Shown here one piece after another: positions 41,629 through 55,388 of a stretch of DNA of 64,000 bases. The notes beneath the pieces were generated by a model, which worked only from the letters and a program-made list of their open reading frames with translations, was not told the origin of the DNA and did not search any database. The first letter of the stretch is position 1, and every line of letters starts with the position of its first letter. The stretch comes from Chionoecetes opilio. Taxonomy: Eukaryota; Arthropoda; Malacostraca; Decapoda; Majidae. The stretch spans positions 240,001 to 304,000 of the forward strand of contig JACEEZ010020388.1 in NCBI GenBank assembly GCA_016584305.1. The letters run 5' to 3'. A program made the position numbers and the translations under genes.

Positions 41629-43915
41629 ATACATAGGAATACATAGGAATAACAGATACCAGGAGACCTATTGGTCCATAACTAGGGTATCTGTTGTACT
41701 AAATACTACTAACTATCAGCTACATGTAAGAGGACAGTTGGAAAATGATACCATGTCCCTAAAGAAGATAGGAACATGGAAGTTTCGTAGTGAAGAATGA
41801 TAGGATATGAAATATGCTAACTATAACTACCAATAACACTAATCGATCCGGGGTGAATATAATATAAGTTCGCAGGGCAATATCAATACCCATTTACTTT
41901 ACAGTGCGCGTCAAGTCTGTTTTTAAATGAAGTTATTGTGCTGGTATCGACAACATTTGCTGGTAATTTGTTCCATCGATCAACAACTCTAACATTGAAA
42001 TAATTTTTACGGAGATCAGTGATGCTGTAATGCCCATTATTCGGGAGATAGTAGGAAAATTATTATTATAAAATTCCCGAGCTATGTCTTGTCAGTAGTT
42101 AATTTTTTTCTCTTTGTTACGGGTGACTCATCGTTTTTCTATCTTTCCGCCATCTTTTCTCATCATTTGGCCATCCTACACGCCATTTTGTTTTATCTTC
42201 TTTCGTGCTTTCACCCGCCATTTCTTTCACTCCCTCTCTCCCTGACATGCCGTATGCGAGTCAAAATTCGTGGAATAATTATTCCGCGATCAGTGATAAC
42301 TAAGGTATTCAATTCTTTTCATTCTTTCCCAACCATCTTCTCAGATTTAGGAACCCTCCTAGAATCCTAATGGCTTTCAAAATAATCCCCATCGTTATCA
42401 ATCATGTTCATGATTGGATATCTTAGTAAAATACGCGCTAAAATGAAAACCCACCAAAGTTCTAAGAAACACTTCCATACCACCTCACTCTTAAATAGGT
42501 GTTCGGACTGTCGACATTACATATAAAACCATCCTTCTTGGATATTAGATTAAAGATATTAAATTCTTCTACATCAAAGTAACCGGTTTGTATTAGGGAC
42601 AGCCTCTTCTGAGGTACGCGAGTTTTCATTACTTAAATAGTTATTTCGGGATTATAAGCTCTTCATTTGATGTCACGGCGAGACCATTCAAACAATTCCC
42701 CTTTCTGCCTCGGGCGGTGTTACGCCGCAAGACGGCAGTCTCAACCCATCTTCCCCGTAGGTAAGACATCTGCTCCTAACTCCTGTGTTTTTCTCCCTTA
42801 GTATATTATATCTATATATTTCTATATAAATATATAGGTACAGTTCAGTGTCACTAAGGCATAGATGTTCCGCCCATCCTTATAAGTATTATTAATCGAG
42901 TCTCAACCCATCTTCCCCGTAGGCTGGCTCGTGTTCCCTCCAAGGCCACATGGTCTTATTGTAACACACATACAACACTTTCTCGCCATATTCTTTCTCT
43001 ACTAGATACCTATCTTCCATGTGTAATTTATAAATATTAAGTGGTATGTTACCTAGTGTAGGGCAATTCACTGAATAGAAATTCTAGTGAAGGAGATTTA
43101 TGCTCATAAGAGCTTTCTCTCATCACTTAGGAAAAATTCCTGCGTCAGGGTGTAAAGTCGCTTTTCTTATTTCCGAGTATAGTTTTCTCGGTATAGTGTT
43201 AACCCTGATATGTTGAATATGATCTCAAGTGAGAGACTTACCATGTCACTATGAATAAATAGGATATCATTTACAAATATAGTTCTTGTGTTATTATAAA
43301 AACCCAGGTGATTATTCTGAGTTAGGAAAATAATTCCTCACACTTCCAAAAGAGTCCAAGCCTTGTTCGGTATAACCCCTCGTACCAACCACGACTACCA
43401 AGATCAATCTAATATTAATATTAATCTAACGTGCCCCGGGAGTAATCATAGTGAAATACTCGCCAGGGCTGGTGGCAGCAAATCCCTTTAACCTAAACCT
43501 TATTATCCTTTCCCCTTAAGTACATCCCCCTTTTCAGTACTCTCCGCAGTGAGACGTGGTCATACTATAATCATATAGTGAAACCATAAGACTAAGTTAA
43601 ATCCTCCATTCAAGTTGTAATCATTTATCAAATCATCCCCAAATAATATCATTCAAGTAACGTTGACCAGTTATAAAACCCCCATACCAGTGACCCCCAA
43701 TTTCTGTCAACACAATGCAGCATTGACCGTTCAGTTTAAAACCGTTATTTCTTGTTGTCACTTGAGGAGAAAGCTCGAATAAGTTCTCTTGATTAATGAC
43801 ATCAAATACTTTTAGGATCTTAAAGGTCGAGTCCCCACGGATTCTACGATCCTTTAAGGAAAACATATTAAGTTTCCGCAGTCTCACTTCATAAGATGAA
43901 TTTCGCAGAGATGGT
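41629..43915 (-). mobile_element. Second CR1/L2-like LINE copy, split by an LTR
   Basis: 41629-42025 matches the 3' UTR and extreme C-terminus of the neighbouring copy (39417-39810). After the LTR insertion, 43715-43915 continues it (SLKDRRIRGDSTFKILKVFD, NGFKLNGQCC on the minus strand). The 5' end is truncated within the C-terminal domain at 43915, just before another GGA array at 43919-43951. Confidence 0.8.
42026..43714. mobile_element. Probable solo LTR
   Basis: A 1689 bp segment begins TGTAATGCCC and ends CTGTCAACACA, so it has TGT...ACA termini. It is flanked by ATGC at 42022-42025 and 43715-43718 and interrupts the LINE at a single point. It has no internal coding region. A TATA-like CTATATAAATATATAG lies near 42820. 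A 20-base block TCTCAACCCATCTTCCCCGT occurs twice inside (about 42741 and 42901). Orientation and family (Gypsy or BEL) cannot be told. Confidence 0.65.
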
Positions 43916-43918
43916 TAG

Positions 43919-43951
43919 TTGAGGAGGAGGAGGAGGAGGAGGAGGAGGAGG
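43919..43951. repeat. (GGA)n array at 5' end of second LINE copy
   Basis: About ten GGA units following GTTAGTTGA. Beyond it, 43952-44330 shows no gene. Confidence 0.85.
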
Positions 43952-44332
43952 AAGAAGAGAAGTGGCAAAGAAGAAGAAATAAGTGATGATAGTGATAATA
44001 AGGATGAAGAAAGATGAACAAGAACAATAACAAAAAGATAACAAAAAAATAGAAAAATAAATCAGTAAGTTAAAAAAGGATTTAGTATATGCATAACCAG
44101 GACAAAAACTCGATTATTTTGTCTTCTTCTATATCTTTTCATCATTATAGTATTGCACTACTAGGTATCTTTCCCCTCTATTGGCTCCCTTGCCTCGTCT
44201 TCCTTCTCCCTGGCAGGCTGTTCCCCTCTTCTCCTCGCCGCTGACTCACCTAACATAATGGACGCAGGGATGGTGAGACGGCAACGATTATTTTAAAGGT
44301 GCTGGTGACTAGCAAGGCAACGACTACAGACA

Positions 44333-44385
44333 ACAGCAACAACAACAACAACAACAACAACTACTACTACTATTACTACTAATAT

Positions 44386-44426
<41 letters not shown>

Positions 44427-44467
44427 GTAGTAGTAGTAGTAGTAGTACTACTACTACTACTACTACT
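44333..44467. repeat. (CAA)n and (CTA)n / (GTA)n compound repeat
   Basis: CAA units, then CTA units that switch to GTA and back to CTA, so the centre (44395-44467) forms a palindrome. Confidence 0.9.
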
Positions 44468-44563
44468 ATCTCTGCTACCAAAATGAGCTCTAACATCATC
44501 GTTTTCATGTTACAGATCCTTCTCATTTTTCAAGGTTTCATATTCTTTCCTGTTTTCGAATCA

Positions 44564-44568
<5 letters not shown>

Positions 44569-44659
<91 letters not shown>
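44569..44659. repeat. (CT)n microsatellite
   Basis: About 45 CT units. Confidence 0.95.
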
Positions 44660-44661
<2 letters not shown>

Positions 44662-44977
44662 TACTTTCGGAAGATATTCAAAAGTCTGAAACGGAATATT
44701 TTTCAAGCCACATTTCAAATAAGTTTTCTGTTAATAGAATTCACGGATCCATTTTTATCCATACGTGAATATTCAGTTCGCCAGCGCTTTTAAAGCCTCA
44801 TATATTAATTATTGCATCTATTAATTTTCATCGTAATTAATATTATCATTATTACTATATTACTATCAACTTTATTCCTACTATAACTATTACTTTTTCT
44901 CTCAAATTACAGCTGCATCGTGGAAAAACTGTTCCTCCTAATCATTATAGTCCACGCAACAGCTGCTGGTTTTTTTT

Positions 44978-46530
<1,553 letters not shown>

Positions 46531-46574
46531 TTTATTTTTTTAAATTAAACTGTTAGTACATGTACTTTCAATTC

Positions 46575-46996
46575 AACTTTAGTTATGAGAAGAGATTGAA
46601 GTTATTAAAATTACACTCACTCGAGAGACGCAGGGTAAGGGGCGATCTGATAGAAGTTTTTAAGTGGATAAAGGGATTTAATAAAGGAGAGGTAGGAAAA
46701 GTTCTTACGGCTTTTACCCAGGGTAGAACAAGAAGTAACGGATTCAAGCTGGAAAAGCGTAGATTTAGAAAGGAAATAGGGAAAAACTGGTTCACACATA
46801 GGGTGGTGAATGAATGGAATGGTCTCAGTAGACAGGTAGTTAGTGCGGAGTCATTAGGGAGCATTAAAGAGGGGCTGGATAGGTTCATGGATGGGGATGA
46901 AAGGTGGATGTAGGTAGTGTTAGGTGACAGGAACTACCACGTGTAGGCCTCGTGGCCTCTTGTAGCTTCCTTATTTTCTTATGTTCTTATGTTCTT
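46575..46996 (+). mobile_element. 3' fragment of CR1-like LINE
   Basis: Near-identical to 49801-50219: RLKLLKLHSLERRRVRGDLI, EVGKVLTAFTQGRTRSNGFK and stop near 46911, then the 3' UTR and a TTCTTATG repeat tail. It is strongly 5'-truncated and no TSD was found. Confidence 0.85.
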
Positions 46997-47092
46997 ACAT
47001 TTGGTGTTATTAGAGCTAAAGCTCTAGGTTTTACACTAGAGCTATCTATAGCTACATATAATATAAAAAGACATTTTCTATTTATTAATAAT

Positions 47093-48664
47093 CTAGGTCA
47101 TCAACCAGCTGTTTACCGCCCGCTTAAAGTCTTGTAGCGAGGCGTGGTGGTGGAGGTCGGTTTGGTGAACTAACTGGTTCCACAGACGGCCGTAGCGGGG
47201 TAAGAAGGAACTTAGGTGGTGATCTGTCCTGGAGAAGGGCACAGTCACTTGCTCCTGTCTGTGTGGGGCGACACGGGTGGAGTGAAGGGGCGGCGGGGGC
47301 CTGGGGAGCTTGATGGCTGCCAGGTGGGGCGTATGGAGATTTAGTGCCTTGTGCATGACACATAAACCTGTCACATCCCTGCGCTCCTGGAGGGGTTGGA
47401 AGGAGTCAGGCGCGTGGTGGGGACGTTTGTCGTTAACCAATCGCTGGGCTCTTCTCTGGACGCGGTCGAGTGTGGCCAGGTAAGAGGGCGGGCAGGAAGA
47501 CCATGCTAGGGGGTAGTATTCCATTAGGGGACGTACCTGAGCCTTGTACAGGACCTCAACCCCCTTGGCATCCAGAAGGTGGAAGATGCGCCGGACACAG
47601 CTGAGTCTCCAAGCCGAGTTTTTAGCAACTCTCCTGGCATGACTGGTGAAGGTCAGTCCCGCGTCAAACTTCACCCCAAGGATGGAGATGGATCTCAGAA
47701 ACGGGAGTGATCTGCCCTCAAGCTGTATATCCGGTGCAGGCAGGTTGGCGATGTCTTGCCTGCGGGAGATAAGCAAAGCCTGGGTTTTGTCAGGAGCCAG
47801 GCTGACCTGCCATCGACTACTCCAGGTGACGATGTTGTCCAAAGTCAGGTTGATGCAGCACACCGTGTCCTGCCAGTCACGTCTGTCGCAGGGGAAGGCA
47901 AGGGTGCAGTCGTCAGCGTAAGCCTGGGCTTCAAGAATGAGTTGGAGAATGTCATTGAAGTAGACATTCCATAGAAGAGGCCCGAGTACGCTGCCCTGCA
48001 GGACGCTGGCGTGGATGGGTTGCTGGCTGGAAGTGTGGCGCCGCGCACTCACAGTCTCCTCAGCTTGGCAGCGAGATCTCGGTGCCACACCCTGTCAAAG
48101 GCTCCGGCGATGTCCAAAGCCACGACAAAGGTGTCCATTCCTCTATCCAGCGAGTGGTTTCAGGAAGCAGACTGAAGGAGGAGCAGGTCTACAGCTGACC
48201 TTCCCTGCCTGAAATCAAATTACTTAGAGTTGAGGAGATGGTGGGCGTCCAAGAAGGTGTTGATCTTGGCGGTGATGAGGGACTCCAGGATTTTCCCAAC
48301 AGTGATGAGGATGGAAATTGGGCGGAAGTTCTTTGGGTTCCGTTTGCTGTTTTTTTTTGTGGATGGCCACCACTCTTGCTTATTTCCATTGCGTGGGCCA
48401 CTTGCACGAGGAAAGGATGTTGTTGAAGATGATGGTGAGTGGTGGAGCGAGCTGGGCAGCACATCCCTTTAGTAGATGAGGGCTGATGTTGTCGGGCCCT
48501 AGCGCCTTCTTGGGATCTATTTGCCGCAGCTGATGTTCTACTTCCTTATTGTTAAATGCAAGATTCTCCAGAGAGGCCCTGGTGAGGGATGGTATCTCTG
48601 GGGGCTCGCGGAGGGGTCTGGTACCGACATCTTAAAAGAAAAATGAGCTGCCAACAGCTCAGCC
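47093..48664 (-). mobile_element. Jockey/CR1-like LINE, RT part of ORF2
   Basis: Minus strand, downstream half of the element whose 5' half is at 50220-51774. Order: GPDNISPHLLKGCAAQLAPP (about 48500), NFRPISILITVGKILESL, broken frame over 48230-48090, then VLQGSVLGPLLWN and catalytic AYADDCTLAF. The C-terminal domain with LVNDKRPHHAPDSFQPL and RRDVTGLCVMHKAL runs to the stop at 47093. Frameshifts and stops around 48090-48230 and 48340 make it inactive. The split is caused by the plus-strand LINE at 48665-50219. Confidence 0.85.
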
Positions 48665-50219
48665 AAAAAACATTTAAATCGCCAGGACCAGATGAAGTGT
48701 ATCCCAGGGTATTAAAGGAATGCAAGGAGGTTGTTAGTGAGTCGTTAGTGCACATTTTTAGGAAATCGGTTGAGATAGGCGATGTGCCATTACTGTGGAG
48801 GAAAGGAAATGTTGTTCCCATATTTAAGAAGGGAGACAGAGGACTAAAGTCAAATTATCGACCCGTAAGTCTAACATCAGTGGTGGGTAAATTATTGGAA
48901 TCTATTATTGCAAAAAACATTAGAGAGCACTTAGATAAACATAGTTTGATCAATGATTCACAACATGGATTCACCAAGGGTAGGTCATGTCTCACCAATT
49001 TATTGAGTTTTTATAGGAAAGTTTATGAGACGGCAGATAATGATAAGGATTATGATATAATATATCTGGACTTTAGTAAGGCATTTGACAAAGTACCACA
49101 CGAGCGACTCTTAAATAAGGTTAGGGCTCATGGTATAGATGGGAAGGTTCTTCATTGGATCAGAGCTTGGCTACGTAATAGGCAACAAAGGGTTACAATT
49201 AATGGTTCCAAATCTGAATGGGGACTGGTGACAAGTGGAGTTCCACAAGGGTCTGTTTTGGGCCCATTACTGATTTTGATTTACATCAACGACTTGGATA
49301 GTGGGATTAGCAGTGATATCAGCAAGTTTGCTGATGATACTAAGTTAGGTAGGATTATTGGATCACAGTCTGACGTAAACATATTGCAGGGAGACTTAGA
49401 TAAACTTAACGAGTGGGCAGTCAGATGGCAGATGGAATTTAATATTGATAAATTTAGCGTTATGAATGTTGGTAGAAAAAACCCTGGTAATAGATACACC
49501 ATAAGCAATGTATCGCTGAAAAGATCAGAAGGTGAAAAAGATCTTGGAGTGAGGGTGAGCCCAGACCTCCGACCTAGGAAACAATGTATTGAGGCCAGAA
49601 ATAGAGCTAATAGAGTATTAGGATTCATTACCAGAAGTGTTAAAAGTAGAAGTGCGGAAGTTATTCTAAAGCTTTATCTGGCTCTAGTCAGGCCTCACCT
49701 AGACTATGCAGTTCAGTTTTGGTCTCCATATTACAGGATGGATATAGTGTTGTTAGAAAAAGTGCAGAGAAGGATGACCAAAATGATACAAGGGATGCGT
49801 AACTTTAGTTATGAGAGGAGATTGAAGTTATTAAAATTACACTCACTCGAGAGACGCAGAGTAAGGGGCGATCTGATAGAAGTTTTTAAGTGGATAAAGG
49901 GATTTAATAAAGGAGAGGTAGGAAAAGTTCTTACGGCTTTTAACCAGGGTAGAACAAGAAGTAACGGATTCAAGCTGGAAAAGCGTAGATTTAGAAAGGA
50001 AATAGGGAAAAACTGGTTCATAAATAGGGTGGTGAATGAGTGGAATGGTCTCAGTAGACAGGTAGTTAGTGCGGAGTCATTAGGGAGCTTTAAAGGGGAG
50101 CTGGATAGGTTCATGGATGGGGATGAAAGGTGGATGTAGGTAGTGTTAGGTGACAGGAACTACCACGTGTAGGCCTCGCGGCCTCTTGTAGCTTCCTTAT
50201 TTTCTTATGTTCTTATGTT
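48665..50219 (+). mobile_element. CR1-like LINE inserted in the opposite-strand LINE
   Basis: 5'-truncated, 1555 bp, flanked by CTCAGCC (48658-48664 and 50220-50226). One uninterrupted frame of about 490 codons ends at TAG 50137-50139. It carries SPGPDEVYPRVLKECKEV, PIFKKGDRGLKSNYRPVSLT, SQHGFTKGRSC, YLDFSKAFDKVPH, SGVPQGSVLGP and catalytic KFADDTKLG. A C-terminal domain with LYLALVRPHLDYAVQFWSP follows. The endonuclease is missing, so this copy cannot move by itself. The tail is TTCTTATG repeats. The undamaged frame implies a recent insertion. Confidence 0.88.
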
Positions 50220-51401
50220 CTCAGCCTTGTCCTTGTCGCGGACAGCCACCGACCCGTTCGGTCTGATGAGCGGCGGAATGGTGTTGTCAGCAAAGAGGTC
50301 TTGCTGCTGCTTCACTCCACACCACCACTCCTTACTGCTCACTGACTGGCCGCTGTACTTGGCCTTTAAGTCCTTTCTCCAGCGTTGTATGACCTGCTTT
50401 TGGACCTGGCACATGGTCTTGCAGGCTTTTTTGTGCCGATGTTTGTTGAGTTGGGAGGGGTGGGACTTGTATCGCAGCCAGGCCCTGCTCTTGTTGTCAG
50501 CAGTTCTCCTACACTGAAAACCAAACCATGGGGTTTGGATTTGTAGGTTTGGCTGGGTATATGGTTTTTCTGGAGGGATAGGAGGAGGTTGGTGAAGGTC
50601 TCCATTTGTGTGTTTACGTCGCCGTGGAGAAGCTCCGTCCACACAATGGAGTCCAAGTTTTCTTTTAGGCTGTCCCAATCTACACGAGACCAAAGCCAGT
50701 TGACTCGGGCAGTAGCCTCGTCGCGTACCACAGTGGTGCTGATGGTGGTGAGTACGGCAGAGTGGTCCGATGATCCAACCATACCCAAGGGGAGGGCAGG
50801 TGATCACTTCGTCTGCCAAATCTGTGATGACGGGGTCGAGGGAGGAGCCAGAGGTGTGGGTGGGAAAGTTGACATGGTTGCTAAGGCCGTACTCAGTCAG
50901 CAAATCCTCGAACTCCCTCGCAACCAGATGCTGGTTCATGTCCCCTACAACAATGAGATGGTTGCAGGAGTGCTGGAGAAGTAGGGTGTCAATGTTGGTG
51001 TGGAGGAAGTGGATGGGGTCATTTCCCTGCCACTGTGGGCGGTAGCAGACGCATAGTAGGATGGTATCGTGGCGACTCGTCCACAGTCTGAAGAACATCA
51101 TCTCAAGGTGACTATCCATTTCAACCTCGAGAGCCTCTACAGCGAGACCTTCGCGGAAGCAGACGGCGATGCCCCCGAAGGTGCCGTGGGCACGGTCTCT
51201 TCGGTGCCATCTTGAATATCCCTGGATGTGTCCGAAGTTGGCACAGATAGTAGGGTTCAGGAAGGTCTCGACCGTAGCAATGATGTCTGGGTTGGGTGGG
51301 ATGATGAAAGAGTGAGCGAGATCTCCTATGTTGGTTTGGAGTCCTCTGACATTAGCGGAAATAAGAGTCAGTTTATCTTGTGAAGGTCGGTGGGTTGGCA
51401 T
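50220..51401 (-). mobile_element. LINE ORF2 endonuclease and linker
   Basis: ATG at 51401 opens MPTHRPSQDKLTLISANVRG. APE-type endonuclease motifs follow in order: SANVRG (Asn), VETFL (Glu), YRPQW, VVGDMNQH (Asp/Asn), SLDPVITD and, in another frame, SSDHSAVL (catalytic His). Frameshifts near 50775 and 50520 interrupt it. The linker QRWRKDLKAKYSG leads to AVRDKDKAE, where the plus-strand LINE interrupts. The same chain resumes at 48657 on the far side of the insertion. Confidence 0.82.
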
Positions 51402-51774
51402 AATTCCAGGGTGTGTAGGGGGGTTGAGTTACTTGGGTGGAGTGCGGAGTCTGGTGATGATTCGCTGGGTTTCCAGGGAAGGGTGGATGCGTGAGGTGTC
51501 TGTTGAGGGTTTCAACGAGGCGGGAAGTGATAGCTGCCTGCTCAGTCAGCTGGTGGCAGAGCTTATCGTGCCTCTTTTGGGCAAGCATGGAGCGACAGTT
51601 TTCTATGGTGTGACCCTCACGGTAGCATTGGTCGCACCAATTTAACCTGAGGCAGGTATTGTCGGTGTGACCACTTCTGTTGCAGTAGTAGCAACATTTT
51701 TTGGTAGTGATTCCTCGGGGAACGGGCAGGGGCAGGGACAGTAATGAGACGGGTTTCAAGGGCGGCGCGATGTA
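51373..51774 (-). mobile_element. LINE ORF1 C-terminus with two zinc knuckles
   Basis: Minus strand frame with CYYCNRSGHTDNTC and CDQCYREGHTIENC, two CX2CX4HX4C knuckles typical of LINE ORF1 nucleic-acid-binding proteins. It ends in a Pro/His/Thr-rich tail and stop at 51373. The last 29 bases overlap the start of ORF2 in another frame, the usual ORF1/ORF2 overlap. The 5' part is lost at the (CT)n array; the Arg-Glu run read through that array is not part of the protein. Confidence 0.82.
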
Positions 51775-51775
51775 A

Positions 51776-51881
<106 letters not shown>

Positions 51882-52365
51882 TCCTTATTTCTGCTCCACA
51901 AACGATGTGAAATATGTCTTCAAAGGCCCTTATCACTCACTTTTCACTTATCACTATCTTTTTGTCTATCTCCATGTATTTATCCACTGTGTCATGCCTT
52001 GGTACTTGCTTGATAGATGGAGGGTTTCTGCAGAGAGAAGGTGGTTAGAGGGCTGAATGGGGTGGAAAAGAGATGGAAGGTGGAGTGAATACAAATGGCG
52101 ATAAGTGTGAAGTGGTTGTATCGACGGGTTGATGTAGTGAGGTGGAAAGAGTGGAATGAATGAAAACGTGTCGGAATATATTAAAGGGAAGGGTCAGTGG
52201 AATGTTGTTTTTGAGAGCATGAATGAGGGAGACACATCCTACAATTACCTCATTAAGTAATCGCTTGGTAGAAATGGTTAAATATAGTTTGCATGCTAAC
52301 ATAATTTTTTTTCTTCACGCAACAGATACATTTTAGATACACCAAGATCCAATACTACTACTACT

Positions 52366-53205
52366 ACTACTAATAATTTTATTCTCGTCCGAGGCATATT
52401 TTCTCCCCGGATACAGACAAAAACAAAGCAACAAGAACAAGCCAAGGAGTAAACTTAAGTGCTAGAGCAAAAACAAAAACAAGAACATAGTACAGGCACA
52501 TTAGGAGACATGGTATCAAAGTACATAGAAAAACATACATAGACACCTGTGCTACCCCACATTCTGCAAAAACAGCAGACCCAGCCACCGCTGTTGTATA
52601 GGTCCACATACATAGGCCAAGCTCAGAGGTTATGATGGAGTTCGTAGAGAGCTCCACCCTACTCCTTAAGCTGAACACGGAGTGTCGACTGATCACATCC
52701 AGATTGTTCACCCCATTCCTAGCGAAAGCCAGGGACGAGCTGCACCACCTGGGCAGCCCCAGAAGCCTCTTAAGGATGTCATGGTGACAGACCTTAAGGC
52801 GGTTCAGAGTTTCCATCTTGTACCGCGACCACAGCGAGTTGCAGTATATACTGTAGAGTAGCAGTGACTCCTGAATAACTCTATCTTCACCTCTCTGCTA
52901 CAGTAGGAGAATTTCCTCTGTAGAGTATTTCCCACGACAAGAAGCTTGGTGGTCTGCTTGATGATATCATCATCATCAGTCATGTCGTGGGATATAACAT
53001 GGCCTAAGTATGCGAATCTATCCACAAAAGTGAGGGCAGACCCACCGAGCCATGCTGCTTTGAGGTAATTCACCTGAGTGCGTGCCGGTGATATTACCAT
53101 GCACTCTGTATTAGTGGTGTTGTAGACAATGTCATGCTTGGCAGCATACACCTGACACACATTGATAAGGTCCAATGTTTCTGGGTGTGTCAAAATGCAT
53201 GTTTG
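52366..53205 (-). mobile_element. 3' part of another LINE family
   Basis: The minus strand has VCQVYAAKHDIVYNTTNTEC, FVDRFAYLGHVISHDMTDDD, QRKFSYCSREVKIELFRSHC, then (after a frameshift near 52850) METLNRLKVCHHDILKRLLG and RHSVFSLRSRVE. This is the C-terminal region after an RT palm. The 3' end runs into a TAG trinucleotide tail (52357-52378). The RT catalytic region is absent. Confidence 0.7.
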
Positions 53206-53429
53206 GTGCAATACTTATCGGAAAATTGTGCATATGGATAGTATAAGAGCTTCTGAACGAGAAAAGTAAATAAAGAAACTCCCATCTCATCTTCCAGCCT
53301 CCTCCTATTTACCCGCGACCCCCCACATAAACGGGTATGGTATGCCAAGCAAGGAAATAGCACAAGGGACTCTACTGCACGGATAACAGCTGTGTCTTAT
53401 CGAATGGAGATGTTTATAGGTGGCAGCAG

Positions 53430-53599
<170 letters not shown>

Positions 53600-53882
53600 T
53601 GCTGGGGCTTATGGGTGGTGTTTGCGTTTGCCTCGTGATCTGATGTTGTTTGATATTTCCGTATTTGTGTCAAGAGGAATAATAAGAAGAGGAAGGCAAC
53701 AATAAGAAAAAATAGGATAAGGAATAGGGGAATGAAGAATAGGGGGGAGAAAGATGAGGTTAAATGAATGAGGAAGCTGGAGGAGGATTATGAGGAGGAA
53801 GGAGAGACAGTCGATGAGGAGGGTTAGGCGTACGAGGGGAGGACAAGACAAGGAGGAGGAGGAGGAAACATAAGAGGAGATA

Positions 53883-54105
53883 TAGTCTAGTGGCTTAGAG
53901 TCAAATTTGGGCTGGATCGTGACACGCCGGACTAAAGCACCAAACTTCTCACACATGTTGTTTGGGTCAATAGAAAATTTTCTAGACGGGGGTGCCCGGG
54001 CTGAGGGTCATAGGTCAAGGTCAGGTCAAGTTCAAAGGTCAAATAGCCCCCAAAATTCCAAAAAAATTAACTTTCTTAATATTTTAGATATTTTCACAAA
54101 CGTGG
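53883..54105. repeat. Left terminal inverted repeat
   Basis: Inverted copy of 55925-56130. The AGGTCAAGGTCAGGTCAAG-type repeat at 54011-54040 may be a transposase or receptor-type half-site array. Confidence 0.8.
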
Positions 54106-54117
54106 TTATTTGATGTA

Positions 54118-55388
54118 TTGCCGAAAGTGTCAGCTGATGTTCCAGAGTACTTTGATGTTAAAGTATTCGATGGTCCAGCCGTTGTTCATGCTCTTCCCAG
54201 AGGAGACGCTGTTACATTTTCAGACTATAGTGCCAGAAACTTCTTACCGTGGACCAATCGACAACTCAATGGCACTGACCGACTCGATGTTGTATGGGAT
54301 ATATATAAGGATGATAGCCTGAAAGCGGCAACACGAGAAAAGCGCGGAACAGGGATTCGAAGAAAAGTTGCCCTGCCACGAAGATGCCAGTAAACTTTTT
54401 CTGGATTTCCTGCAGGAAACCAAAAAACAAAGAAGAAAATGTTTTTGCCCTCCTGACAGAAGATGTAACAAAATATGACTACCCTAGAGGAAAAGAGGTT
54501 TATATCACGTCTGGGAGTCATGGTTGTCAAAATGCAGTGCAGAGCTGATGCCAGACTCCAACCACGAGGAAGCAGGGCACTAGGATGTGTCTCCATGTTG
54601 CTGATGCCGTAGAGAAGGGGGCACAGACGGTCCTGGTCAGCACATGGATACAGAAAGTCGTTGTAATCTTGATTGGCATATTCTCTCAGTTGATGAAGCA
54701 GCAGTCTGCGTTACAGCTCTGGGTAGCATTTGGTAAGGGCAAGAACTACAGATACTACCACATCAATAGTATCTGTCTCAAACTAGGAGAAGAAAGGTCA
54801 AATGCTCTACCTTTCTTCCATGCGTTCACTGGATCAGATACCACTTCACAGCTCAGTGGAAAGGGGAAAAGAACCTCGTGGGATACATGGACATCATTCC
54901 CTGACGCCACACCTGCATTCTGTTTCCCTGTGCACCACCCATTTGAACCGCTAACTGTTAATTCGTTGAGCTTTGCTAACATTGAGCAATTCACGTGCAT
55001 CATGTACAACAACTCAACTCGCTGTGAGAAGGTCAACGAACTTAGAAAGGAACTCTTCCCACGTAAGGTGCAATTAATGCAAAACCTTCCACCGACACAG
55101 TCTGCATTGATCGAACATGTTAATCGTAGCCTATTCCAGGCTAGCATCTGGCTTACAAGCTTACAAACCAAGCCAAATATACCAAGTCCAGATGAATTTG
55201 GCTGGAGCAAGACAGTTAATCGATGGGAGCCGCACTGGACAAAACTACCCGAAGCTTCGAAAACCTGTAGACAACTTATCAAGTGTGGGTGCAAATCTCA
55301 GCCTCTGTGCTCTAGAAGATGCAAGTGTGCCACAACAGGACTGCAGTGTACTGAACTATTTCAATGCACAGGAGAGTGCTCTCGATAA
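54118..55388 (+). pseudogene. Transposon nuclease-like protein with Cys-rich tail, broken
   Basis: Frame 1, 54118-54393: KVFDGPAVVHALPR, DYSARNFLPW, LDVVWDIYKDDSLKAATREK and RGTGIRRKVALP. A decayed 190 bp stretch follows, then frame 2, 54585-55388: CLHVADAVEKGAQTVLV, LQLWVAFGKGKNYRYYHINS, ALPFFHAFTGSDTTSQLSGK, LPPTQSALIEHVNRS, PSPDEFGWSK, and a tail CGCKSQPLCSRRCKCATTGL then QCTELFQCTGEC. The first two motif groups are usual for a large family of invertebrate transposon-linked proteins. FHAFTGSDTT...GKGK resembles the core of XPG/FEN-type nucleases. The conserved aspartates of a TVDTDVVV-type motif are lost (TWIQKVVV here), another sign of decay. The name is provisional. Confidence 0.6.

Noticed and set aside
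47646..47974. Plus-strand frames over the minus-strand RT
   Set aside because: Antisense shadows of the LINE reverse transcriptase.
49281..50114. Minus-strand frames opposite the plus-strand LINE
   Set aside because: Antisense shadows of the RT frame at 48665-50139.
52379..52560. Hydrophobic tail of the minus-strand frame (SMYVFLCTLIPCLLMCLYYV) as a membrane protein
   Set aside because: It is the frame-shifted 3' end of the LINE fragment at 52366-53205.
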